Positions 21,680 through 30,435 of a stretch of 64,000 nucleotides of DNA are shown piece by piece. The stretch comes from Corynebacterium atypicum (GTDB lineage Bacteria > Actinomycetota > Actinomycetes > Mycobacteriales > Mycobacteriaceae), in NCBI RefSeq assembly GCF_000732945.1, contig NZ_CP008944.1, positions 1,789,784 through 1,853,783 on the forward strand, given 5' to 3'. The first letter of the stretch is position 1. Each line of letters begins with the position of its first letter. The notes beneath the pieces are model-generated. The model was not told the DNA's origin and did no database searches. It saw only the letters and a list, made by a program, of their open reading frames with translations. A program made the position numbers and the translations under genes.

Positions 21680-22528
21680 ATGACATCTTCTGCAGTACCC
21701 CACATCACGCTCCACGACGGCAACACCATCCCCCAGCTGGGCTTCGGCTCGTTCAAGGTTGATAACACCGAGGCCGAGCGCATCGTATCCGAGGCTTTGC
21801 AAGCCGGCTACCGGCACATCGACACCGCGGCCTTTTACGGCAACGAGGAAGGCGTGGGCCGGGCCATCGCGGCGTCTGCGATCCCCCGCGATGAGCTCTT
21901 CATCACCACCAAGTTGTGGAATGACCGCCACGGCGACCCGGACCGGGCCCTGGCCGAGTCGCTCGACAGGCTCGGGCTCGACTTCGTCGACCTCTACCTG
22001 ATCCACTGGCCGTGCCCCGCCCAGGATCGCTACCTTCAGGCGTGGGATTACCTGCAGCAGGCCCAGCAGGACAAGCTCGTGCGCTCGATCGGCGTGTCCA
22101 ACTTCTTGCCCGAGCATCTAGACCGGCTGCTGCGCGAGGCCGACGCCGCGCCCGTGGTGGATCAGATCGAGCTCCACCCCGCGTACCAGCGCCTCGACGA
22201 CGTCGAGTTCCTGCGCGACCACCAGATCGCGGTGGAGGCCTGGGGCCCGCTCGGCCAGGGCAAGTACGCGCTTCTCGACGCCCCGGAGGTCACCCGCGCA
22301 GCTGAGGCGCACGGCAAGGGGCCCGGCCAGGTGATTATCCGCTGGCACCTCCAACACGGCCGGATACTCTTCCCCAAATCCGCCAACCCTGAACGGATCC
22401 GGCAGAACATCGACGTGTTCGACTTTGAGCTCACGGACGAGGAAATGGCCGCTATCGACGGCCTGGACCGCGGACTCGACGGCCGGGTAGGCCGAGATCC
22501 CAATGAGATGGAGCCCGGCACCATCTAA
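21680..22528 (+). CDS. Aldo/keto reductase
   Basis: This is a cytoplasmic NADPH-dependent carbonyl reductase of 282 residues. The catalytic tetrad is visible: Asp and Tyr in HIDTAAFYGNE, Lys in TTKLWND and His in YLIHWPCP. The cofactor region ends with FPKSANPERIRQNIDVFDF, the AKR pattern. It resembles AKR5-type reductases (2,5-diketogluconate reductase and methylglyoxal reductase relatives), but the substrate is open. There is no SD; the ATG lies six bases after a CACACT -10-like sequence and overlaps the palindrome TGGCAC-ACTA-GTGCCA, so the mRNA may be leaderless. Confidence 0.94.
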   Translation: MTSSAVPHITLHDGNTIPQLGFGSFKVDNTEAERIVSEALQAGYRHIDTAAFYGNEEGVGRAIAASAIPRDELFITTKLWNDRHGDPDRALAESLDRLGLDFVDLYLIHWPCPAQDRYLQAWDYLQQAQQDKLVRSIGVSNFLPEHLDRLLREADAAPVVDQIELHPAYQRLDDVEFLRDHQIAVEAWGPLGQGKYALLDAPEVTRAAEAHGKGPGQVIIRWHLQHGRILFPKSANPERIRQNIDVFDFELTDEEMAAIDGLDRGLDGRVGRDPNEMEPGTI

Positions 22529-22558
22529 TACCCCAGCGGTCGGCGGCAGGAAAGCTTG

Positions 22559-22590
22559 AGCCCCGGGCGGTCGATTGACGGCCCGGGGCT
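22559..22590. terminator. Terminator hairpin between the aldo/keto reductase and rpiB
   Basis: A perfect 10-bp stem (AGCCCCGGGC/GCCCGGGGCT) with a 12-base loop sits between the convergent gene ends. There is no long T-tract on either side, so it works as a strong hairpin for both directions rather than a classic intrinsic terminator. Confidence 0.7.
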
Positions 22591-22614
22591 GAACTCCGAC
22601 AGGGGTCGCCTCGG

Positions 22615-23088
22615 CTAGGCCTGAGGCGTCTCCGGGGCGACGCCGGTGCGCTCGTATTCGGAAAGAATGTCGATGCGACGCTGGTGCCGCTCCTCCTGCG
22701 ACCACTCCTGCGTCATGAAGGCGTCGATAATCTCCAGGGCTTCTTCCTGCGTGTGCATCCGCCCGCCGATGCCCATCACCTGGGCGTTGTTGTGCTCGCG
22801 GGCAAGTTTTGCCGTCTCCACCGACCAAGCGAGCGCGCAGCGCACCCCTGGCACCTTGTTGGCTGCGATCTGTTCGCCGTTTCCGGAGCCGCCGAAGACG
22901 ATCCCGAGCGATCCTGGGTCGTTGACCGTCCGGCTCGCCGCCTCGATGCAGTAAGCCGGGTAGTCATCGGAGGGGTCGAGCTCGTGGGCGCCGCAGTCGA
23001 TGACCTCGTGGCCCTGGGACAGAAGATGCTCAGCCGCCGCATTTTTCAGATCGAAACCTGCGTGGTCTGCTCCTAGGTATACGCGCAT
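22615..23088 (-). CDS. rpiB: Ribose-5-phosphate isomerase B
   Basis: RpiB interconverts ribose 5-phosphate and ribulose 5-phosphate in the pentose phosphate pathway. The product feeds PdxS and nucleotide synthesis. It has 157 residues. The LacA/RpiB start MRVYLGADHAGFDLK is clear, and the active-site loop is GGSGNGEQIAANK. That loop carries Glu where E. coli RpiB has Cys, which is the actinobacterial form known from M. tuberculosis. It lies on the minus strand with a hairpin terminator behind it. Confidence 0.96.
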   Translation of the reverse strand: MRVYLGADHAGFDLKNAAAEHLLSQGHEVIDCGAHELDPSDDYPAYCIEAASRTVNDPGSLGIVFGGSGNGEQIAANKVPGVRCALAWSVETAKLAREHNNAQVMGIGGRMHTQEEALEIIDAFMTQEWSQEERHQRRIDILSEYERTGVAPETPQA

Positions 23089-23160
23089 GGCTCAAAGTCT
23101 AGCGACGCCGCAGCCCACTGTGCTTGATGGCGCTGGCAGCGTCGCTGATTCTTGTCCCTC

Positions 23161-23796
23161 CTACTTGACCTGCGGGCTCTCCGTGCGGCTGCGCTTGAGC
23201 TCGAAGAAGTGGGGGTACTCGGCCAGACGCACCGCGGCGTCGAAAATCTCGCCGGCCTCCTCGCCGCGTGGGACGCGGGTGATCACCGGGCCGAAGAACG
23301 CGGCCTCGCCGAGCTTAACCACCGGGGTACCCACCTCATCGCCCACCGCGTCCATGGCTAGGCCGTGGTACTCGCGCAGCTTCTCGTCCCACTCTTCGGT
23401 GTTGGCCACCTGCGCGTAGGCGGCGTCCAGACCCACCTCGGCCAAGCCGGACTCGATCACGGCGTCATAAGCCCCAAAGTCTTTCTTGCCGCCCTCGCCG
23501 CCGGGGTGAATGGCGGTGCCCATCGCCGTGTAGAGCTGGTCGACGAGCTCCGGGTGCTCGGTGGCTACGGCGGCGAACACGCGGGCCGGGCCCCAGTTGG
23601 CCTTCATCATGTCCAGGTAGCCGGGATCGAGATCGCGGCCCTCGTTCAATACCGACAGGCTCATCGGCAGCCACGTGATCTCAATGTCGCGGACCTTTTC
23701 TACCTCCTTCATCCATCGGGAGGTCTGCCAGGCAAAGGGGCAGGACACGTCGAACCAGAACGTTACCTGCTGGGTCTTTTCGGCCTCTTTGGTCAT
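23161..23796 (-). CDS. DsbA-family thioredoxin-fold protein, mycothiol-dependent nitroreductase-like
   Basis: The 211-residue protein aligns closely, from memory, with M. tuberculosis Rv2466c, a mycothiol-dependent nitroreductase of the DsbA fold: FWFD...CP, TSRW, LYTAMG, AFFGPV, IPRGEEAG and YPHFFELKR are shared. The active site here is SCPFAWQ, so the second cysteine of the CPWC pair in Rv2466c is an alanine. A one-cysteine mechanism through mycothiol is therefore more likely than a dithiol one. The ATG at 23796 is used because the upstream part of the frame lacks family similarity and crosses the pepN promoter. It is divergent from pepN. Confidence 0.88.
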   Translation of the reverse strand: MTKEAEKTQQVTFWFDVSCPFAWQTSRWMKEVEKVRDIEITWLPMSLSVLNEGRDLDPGYLDMMKANWGPARVFAAVATEHPELVDQLYTAMGTAIHPGGEGGKKDFGAYDAVIESGLAEVGLDAAYAQVANTEEWDEKLREYHGLAMDAVGDEVGTPVVKLGEAAFFGPVITRVPRGEEAGEIFDAAVRLAEYPHFFELKRSRTESPQVK

Positions 23797-23935
23797 AAAA
23801 ATCGCCCTCTTCTCGATTCGTCTGTACGAGCCCGCGCGCCAGCAAGCACGCGCGGGCATGGTGACCGCCAGCCTAGGGAAAGAACCTGCCCGGCGCATGG
23901 CCGGCGGCGGCAGCTCTGCGACTACCGTGTAGTTC

Positions 23936-26530
23936 ATGACCTCTACTAACCTCACGCGCGCCGAGGCCGAAGCCCGCGCCGAGCTCATCCAGGTCGAGCA
24001 TTACGACGTCGTCTTGGACTTGAGCGAGGCCGCCGGCGAACACGCCGATTGCTTCTCTTCGGTGACCACTATCGAATTCACCGCCCGGAAAGCCGGCGAC
24101 ACCTTCTGCGATCTGCAGGCCGACTCCGTGACCGAGGTCCTCCTCGACTCCGAGGACATCACCGAATCCGCCGTGCGGCTTTCCGCCCGCGGCTACGACG
24201 AGGATCGCGGGCTCAAGCTGGCGGGGCTCACCCCGGGCCGGCACACGCTGCGGGTGACCGCCAAGTGCCGGTATTCGCGCACCGGCGAAGGGCTGCACCG
24301 CTTTGTCGACCCCGCCGACGGCCAGGTCTACCTGTACACCCAATTTGAGACCGCAGACGCCAAACGCATGGTCGCCTGCTTCGACCAGCCAGATCTTAAG
24401 GCCACGTGGACGTTCACCATCACCACCCCGAGGGACTGGACGGTTATTTCAAACGGCCCGCAGTCCCGCAGCTTTGCGGGCACCCGCGCGGTGCACCGCT
24501 CCCGGATCGACTACCCGCTGTCGACCTACCTCATCGCGGTGTGCGCCGGCCCCTACGTCGGCGTTCACGACGAGTGGCGCGGCCACCTGACCCATCACCC
24601 GGAGACCCCGGAAGACCAGCCAGCTGCGGACGAGGAGATCCGGATCCCGCTGGCCATCTACACCCGGGCGTCCATCGCCAAGCATCTGGACGCGCACCGC
24701 CTTTTCACCGAAACCAAGCAGGGCTTCGACTACTATCACCGCAATTTCGGCTTTGCCTACCCGTACGGCAAGTACGACCAAGTCTTTGTGCCCGAGTTCA
24801 ACGCGGGCGCAATGGAAAACGCCGGCTGCATCACCATCCGCGACGAGTACGTGTTCACCTCCGCGGCCACCCACTACCGCTACGAACGCCGCGCGGACAC
24901 GGTTCTCCACGAGATGGCGCACATGTGGTTCGGCGACCTGGTCACCATGCGCTGGTGGGACGACCTCTGGCTCAACGAGTCGTTTGCCACCTGGGCATCT
25001 GCGATGTCACAGTCGGAGGAGACGGAGTACCAGACGGCTTGGGTGACCTTCACCGCCGTGGAGAAGGCGTGGGCGTACAGCCAAGACCAGCTGCCAACCA
25101 CCCACCCGATTTCCACCGACGCCTCGGACATCGAGACGGTCAATCAGAACTTCGACGGCATCACCTACGCCAAGGGCGCCAGCGTGCTCAAGCAGCTGCA
25201 GGCCTACGTCGGCCGGGAGAACTTCTTTGCCGGGGTCCGCCGGCACTTCGCCGCCCACGCTTTTGGCAATGCCACCTTCACCGACCTGGTCGGGGCCCTA
25301 GAGCAGGCCTCCGGGCGCGACCTGTCTGACTGGGCCAGGCAATGGCTCAAGACCACCGGGATCTCCCGGCTTTCGCCGACTTTTACGCTCGCCGAAGACG
25401 GCACTTACGCCGAGTTCGCGGTGCTGCAGGATTCCGAGACGCTGCGCGATCACCGCGTGGCCGTCGGTCTGTACCGGCTGGACGAGGACGGCGTGGTGCG
25501 GCGTTTCCGCCGCGTCGAGCTCGACGTTTCCGGGGCGCGCACGGAGGTCGCCGAGCTCGTCGGCGAGCAAGCGGCGGACCTGGTACTGGTCAACGACGAC
25601 GACCTCACCTACTGCCTGATGGGCCTCGACGACGCCTCGCGCGCATTCGTCACCGAGCACATCGCGCAGATTGAGTCCCCCATGGCGCGCACCCTGTGCT
25701 GGTCGGCCGCCTGGGAGGACACCCGGTCTGGCACGCTCCCGGCGCGCGAGTTCGTGCGCCTCGTCGCCCGCGGCGCCGCTAGCGAGACGCAGCTGAGCGT
25801 CACTGAGCGCATCCTGGCCCAGGCGGCGATCGCCGCGCACCGCTACGCCGACCCCGAGTGGGCGCGCGCGGAGGGCACGGAGCTGCTATGCGACGCCCTG
25901 GTGGACGGCGCGCGGGGTGCTAATCGCGAGGCCGCGCTCATCTTCGCCCAGGCGCTTTGCCGGGTGCCGCTTTCCGAGCGGGCCTCCGACTACCTGGCGG
26001 GCGTACTCGATGGGCAGGCCGGCGCGATCGAGGTGGACGCGGATCTGCGGTGGCTGGCGCTGACCGCGTTGATTTCCCACGGCAAGGTGGCGGATCCGGA
26101 AGGTCAGATCGCACGCCTTGCGTCTGATGACCGTTCCTCGTCCGGCGCGATGGCGGCGGTGCGCGCGCGTGCGGCCGTGCCGACGCCCGAGGCCAAAGAG
26201 CGCGGCTGGCAGGCCGCGACCTCGGGTCAGCTGAGCAACCTGGGCCTGCGGTTTACCAACGAAGGGCTCACGTGGGCCGGCTCCGAGGAGCTGATGACTG
26301 CCTTCAGCGCACGCTACTTCGAGGTGGCCGAGGATATTTGGCGTCGGTTCAGCCCGGAGATGGCCCAGCGCACCTTGGTCGAGCTCTACCCGCACTGGGA
26401 GGCGAGCCAGGAGCAGCTCGAGCGCGCAGACCAGCTGATCGCCGCCAGCCAGGGCGGGCTTAAGAGGGTCATCGCGGAAAACCGCGATCGGATGGCGCGG
26501 GCACTTCGGCTGCGGGAGATCGACGCTTAA
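23936..26530 (+). CDS. pepN: Aminopeptidase N (M1 zinc metallopeptidase)
   Basis: The enzyme removes N-terminal residues from peptides in the cytoplasm, completing turnover downstream of Clp. It has 864 residues. The substrate-binding motif GAMEN is in NAGAMENAGCITIRDEY, and the zinc site HExxH-18-E is in VLHEMAHMWFGDLV with the second Glu in WLNESFATW. The C-terminal ERAP1-like helical domain spans roughly residues 530-860. No SD is visible; a TACCGT -10-like sequence seven bases before the ATG suggests a leaderless mRNA. Confidence 0.97.
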   Translation: MTSTNLTRAEAEARAELIQVEHYDVVLDLSEAAGEHADCFSSVTTIEFTARKAGDTFCDLQADSVTEVLLDSEDITESAVRLSARGYDEDRGLKLAGLTPGRHTLRVTAKCRYSRTGEGLHRFVDPADGQVYLYTQFETADAKRMVACFDQPDLKATWTFTITTPRDWTVISNGPQSRSFAGTRAVHRSRIDYPLSTYLIAVCAGPYVGVHDEWRGHLTHHPETPEDQPAADEEIRIPLAIYTRASIAKHLDAHRLFTETKQGFDYYHRNFGFAYPYGKYDQVFVPEFNAGAMENAGCITIRDEYVFTSAATHYRYERRADTVLHEMAHMWFGDLVTMRWWDDLWLNESFATWASAMSQSEETEYQTAWVTFTAVEKAWAYSQDQLPTTHPISTDASDIETVNQNFDGITYAKGASVLKQLQAYVGRENFFAGVRRHFAAHAFGNATFTDLVGALEQASGRDLSDWARQWLKTTGISRLSPTFTLAEDGTYAEFAVLQDSETLRDHRVAVGLYRLDEDGVVRRFRRVELDVSGARTEVAELVGEQAADLVLVNDDDLTYCLMGLDDASRAFVTEHIAQIESPMARTLCWSAAWEDTRSGTLPAREFVRLVARGAASETQLSVTERILAQAAIAAHRYADPEWARAEGTELLCDALVDGARGANREAALIFAQALCRVPLSERASDYLAGVLDGQAGAIEVDADLRWLALTALISHGKVADPEGQIARLASDDRSSSGAMAAVRARAAVPTPEAKERGWQAATSGQLSNLGLRFTNEGLTWAGSEELMTAFSARYFEVAEDIWRRFSPEMAQRTLVELYPHWEASQEQLERADQLIAASQGGLKRVIAENRDRMARALRLREIDA

Positions 26531-26552
26531 GGCCGGAGCCGAAAAGGCACGC

Positions 26553-28155
26553 CTAGCCATGCAGAAAACCGCGCTCACGCATCCGCGTGAGCACGTTTTC
26601 CGCGGAGATCAGGCACATTGGCACCCCGACCCCGGGCAGCGTGGTGGCGCCGGCGAAGTAGAGGTTGCCCACCTTGTCTGAGACGTTCTTGCCCCGGAGG
26701 AAGGCCGACTGCCGCAGGGTGTGCGCGGGGCCGATGGCGCTCGCCCGCCACGAGTTATAGCGCCGGGCAAAGTCGCCCGGCCCGATGGTGCGGCGCACCT
26801 CGATGCGCTGGCTGAGGTCCGGCTCGCCGAGTTTTTTGGCCACCAGCCGGACGGCGTGGTCGGCGATCTGGCCCACTAGCGGCGACTGGGCCTCACCGAA
26901 GGCGTCGCCGCACCCGATCTCTGGGTCGGCCGGGGCGGGTACGAGCACGAAAAGGTTCTCGCAGCCTTCCGGGGCAACCTCGGGGTTGGTCTTGCTCGCC
27001 GCGCACACGTAGATCGAATCCGAGGCGGGCAAGCTCCGCAGGCGCGGCGCGCGGCGCCGCAATGCTTTTCGGCCCCCCAAACACCGTGTCAAAGTCGCGA
27101 TCCCAGTCCGGCTCGAAGAACAGCGTGTGGTGGGCGAGCCCCGCGACCGCGCCGCGCACCCCGAGGAGCACTACCACGGCGCTAAGCCCCGGATCGCGGC
27201 TCGCCCACCACCGCCGGGAGCGGGAGCGCTCCTCCTCGCCGAGCAACTGGGTTTCCGTGTGGTGAAGGTCCGCGCAGCTGACCACGGCGTCGCAGGCCAG
27301 GGTCTCGCCCGCGCCGTGCCCGTCGCCGCCAGACGGCTCGACGCACACGCCGGTGGCGCGCCGGTCGCGGCCGTGCCCGCGGGTAACGATCCGGGTCGCC
27401 CGGCACCCGTAGCGCAACTCGACGCCGGCGTCGGCGCACACCCTTTCTAGGGCCCGGGTGATCGCGCTAAATCCGCCTTCGGGGTAGAAAACCCCGGCGC
27501 TGAGGTCCGCGTGGCTCATCAAGTGGTAGAGCGAGGGGATCTGGTCTGGCCGAGACGACAAGAACACCGCCGGGTACTCGAGTATTTGGCGCAGCACCGG
27601 GTGCCGGGTGACGCGCCGGGCCTTGGCGCGCAGCGGTTCGATGAGCAGCCGAGCCAGCCGCGGCAGCTGGCAGGCGACTTCCCAACTGCACAAGTCCCGC
27701 GGCCGGGAGAAGGTGGTAAACAAGAACTTCTGCTCCGCGGTCCGGTACGCCTGCGCTGCCGAGCGCAGGTACCCGGCCAGCCGGGCCCCCGAACCCGGAT
27801 CGAGGCGCTCAAAAAGCGCGTCCGCCCGCCCAGTTTCCACATCCACAACGTCGCGATTCTTGCCCACCACCCGGTAGGCCGGATCGAGGCGGCGCAGCCC
27901 GTAGAGCTCGTCGGTGCTAAGCCCAAAGTGGCCGAAGAACCACTCGAAGACTTCTGGCATGAGGTACCAGGAGGGGCCCGTCTCAAAGCGAAACCCGGCG
28001 ACTTCTAGCTCATCCATGCGCCCGCCGCCGGCGCGGTTCTTCTCCACGACCGTCACGCGTTCGCCCGCCTGCCCCAGCAGCGCGGCCGTAGCCAGCCCGG
28101 CTACGCCGCCGCCGATGACGACGACGTCGCGCCCGGCGCGCGCGTGAGCGCTCAT
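26553..28155 (-). pseudogene. crtI: Phytoene desaturase, +1 frameshift in a G6 tract
   Basis: CrtI introduces double bonds into phytoene at the membrane. The intact protein would be about 533 residues. The ATG at 28155 overlaps the crtB stop (ATGA), and an AAGGAG lies just upstream. The first part shows the FAD fold VVVIGGGVAGLATAALLGQ and FETGPSWYLMPEVF, and reads to FDTVFGG. The rest, from KALRRRAPRL through NLYFAGATTLPGVGVP and ISAENVLTRM, lies in another frame. The switch is at 27073-27078, six C on the plus strand (six G in the gene); with five the frame is continuous. C. glutamicum has a likewise split second copy (crtI2-1/crtI2-2), as I recall. Confidence 0.9.
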
Positions 28156-29042
28156 CGACGGGCTCCTTCCCGCGCCCACGGTTGTTCCCGCTTGAGGCGC
28201 CCGGGCCTGGGCGCACCCGAGCCGTAACGGGCCAGGGACCGGGCGATCACCCCAGCCTTGCGAGCCGGGCCCACGCGAAGGCGCCCGCCTAAGATCTGCC
28301 GATAGTCGGCGCCCGCTAGGGCGTCGTTAAGCTCGTGGTAGAGGTCGAGCGCAGTACCCACCGCGATCCGGCACCGCCGGGACAGCCGGCCAAGCTGTGG
28401 CTCGGCGGCAGCAAAGTCCGCGCGCACCTGGGCCACCAGCTAGTTTTTGGTGGGGTTATCCACCACCCAGGGCAGATAGTCGCGCCCCAGCACAAGGCGA
28501 TCGAAGGCGAGGTCGCGCAGGAAGTTCACCCGCTGGAACCCGGTTCCCAGCCGGCGCGCCCCGGCCACCAGCTCGGCATCCATCTCCGCCAGCTCGTAGC
28601 CGGGGGCCCTAGTGAAGGCCTGCACGCACATCTCGCCGATGACCTCGGCAGAACCGTAGATGTATTGCTCCAGCTCGTCCGGGCTGAAACTGCGCGGCTT
28701 AAGGTCCGCCCGCATGGACTGGAAGAAAGCCCCCAGCTGCTGGCCGGTAAACCCGCAGCGCTGCGCACTGCGGGCAAAAGCGTGCAGCACCGGGTCCGCG
28801 GACACCAGTCCGCAACCGACGGCAGCCTTACCAAGCGCCTCCCGCACGCTGGCCTCGTAAGAGCCCAGCAGCTCCTCGGCACGCGGGCGGGCTTCCGGGG
28901 CGTCAACAATCTCGTCGGCGATGCGCACCACCGCGTACAGCGCCTGAATATCCTCGCGGATCCCGCCCGGCAGCAGCCGGGTGGCTAGGCCAAAGCTAGT
29001 GGAATAGCTGGCCTGCACTTGCGCGGCCGCCCTGCGGCTCAT
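28152..29042 (-). pseudogene. crtB: Phytoene synthase with an in-frame TAG
   Basis: CrtB condenses two GGPP molecules into phytoene. The ATG at 29042 has AGGAG nine bases upstream. The two aspartate motifs are present: ADEIVD near residue 50 and NFLRDLAFD near residue 180. A TAG at 28442-28440 (codon 201) interrupts the reading in VDNPTKN*LVAQVRADFAAA, after which the family sequence continues in the same frame for ~95 codons to the TGA that overlaps crtI. A one-base change from GAG or CAG would restore it. The truncated product keeps both metal-binding motifs but lacks the C-terminal helices, so activity is doubtful. No crtE or lycopene elongase lies nearby. Confidence 0.88.
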
Positions 29043-29115
29043 CGCCGTGAACTCTCCTGCCCCGCCTGTCTTCTTCACGGTTACCCAGGATATCGGCCGG
29101 GCCCGCGGGACCTTG

Positions 29116-30435
29116 CTACCGGTACCTGCGCGGCAACTCGGGGCGACCCAGGCCCAGCATCAGGCGGTTTGCCCAGTTGAAAAAGGCGACAGAATTGATC
29201 GCGTCCACCACGGCTACCTCGTCGAGGCCCGCGCGGAGAAGGGCCTCGATGTGCGAGCTATCGACCTCAGGCGGTGTCGCCGTGAGCGCCACCGCCAAGC
29301 CGCGCACCGCGTCGAAGATCGGCTCGCCCACAGGCTGCTGCGCGCCCCGGGCCAGCAGCTGGTCGATCTCCGTGGAGCGCCCGGGCTCCTCGCTTAAGGT
29401 GCGCCCGGCGTGCACCGAGGCGCAGTAGACGCAACCGTTCAACCGGGACGTCACCGTGGCTGCGAACTCGCGGGCCGCACGCCCCAGACCGCCATCTGTG
29501 TTGTAGAAGATGTCGAGATCAGTCAACGTGCGGGCTTTAAGCGCCGCCGGGTCGCGGGCCAGCAGACGGAAATAGGGGTTGTCCGCCCGCTCCGGCTTGA
29601 TCAGACTCTCGCGCTGGGCCGCAGTGAGCTCGGCCTTGGCCACGGGCTGCAGCCACGCCCGCCAGCCCAGCTGGTGGGCGACGAAGCGCTGCGGGACGAC
29701 CAACTGGGCCAGCGGGTCGATCGGAAGGGCGGCGGTGCCCCTTAAGTCCGCGTCCACGGGGCCGCGCGCATCTGCGGCGCGCACCCGCCGCCCGTGGTTG
29801 CAGGCCACCTCCTCGGCGAGTGCTGGGGCTGCGGTGACGCCGTTGCCGGTGAGGGCGCGCAGCCCGGCAACAACGCGCAGCTGAAACGTCAAGAAGCTGA
29901 TGAGCTGGGCCAGGCTCACCGCCACCGACGTCGTCCAGCCGGCCGCCGCGAGCGCCGCCCACGCCTCGGGTCGGCTGTCTCGGGGGTGGAAGACCATGAG
30001 GTGGGCCAGGTCCAGCGCGCCGGCGAGGTGCTCTCCAAAGACCTCCGCGCGGTGCCGAGACCACGGCCCCGGCTGGGATTCTCCCGCGAGCTCGGGTTCC
30101 GGGTAGACCCCGTAGGGCCCCAAAAGACGGGCGGCCTGAGCTGCCGCTACTACCTGGCCGGCAAGCTGTGCGCCCGCTTCGTCTTCGAGCAGCTCGGCGT
30201 AGAAGTTCTTCGCGGCGTCATCCTCGTGGGCCACCGCGACCCAGGTAGCCACCGCGTAGCGCTCGGCCTAGTTGAGCCCCGAGGAGTCCGCGTCCTCTGG
30301 TTCTAGGAGGGCTCGGAAAGCCAGCTGGGCGTTATCTTTGGCCTGCGGGCGTGCGTGACGCAGCTCTTCCACGCGGGCGCTGCCAACCAGAAAATCGATG
30401 ATGTCCGCCTGGGCGGGCGCGGTATCAGATGCCAA
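29116..30435 (-). pseudogene. Fused CMD-domain and AhpD-domain protein with an in-frame TAG
   Basis: Read through, this gene encodes about 439 residues from a TTG at 30435, with AGGAGGA seven bases upstream; it overlaps the end of the ABC ATPase gene by 11 bases. The N-terminal half resembles the CMD Avi_7170 family (LLEPEDADSSG, AERYAVA, LMVFHPRD, QLISFLTFQLRVVAGL). The C-terminal half resembles the alkylhydroperoxidase Avi_7169 family ([27 protein letters not shown] with its CxxC). Both families are normally separate neighbours of a peptide-type ABC transporter. A TAG at 30270-30268 (codon 56, GLN*AERYAVA) interrupts it in frame. Restart codons downstream exist but have no good SD. Peroxidase or related oxidative chemistry on an imported compound is an inference. 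Confidence 0.85.
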
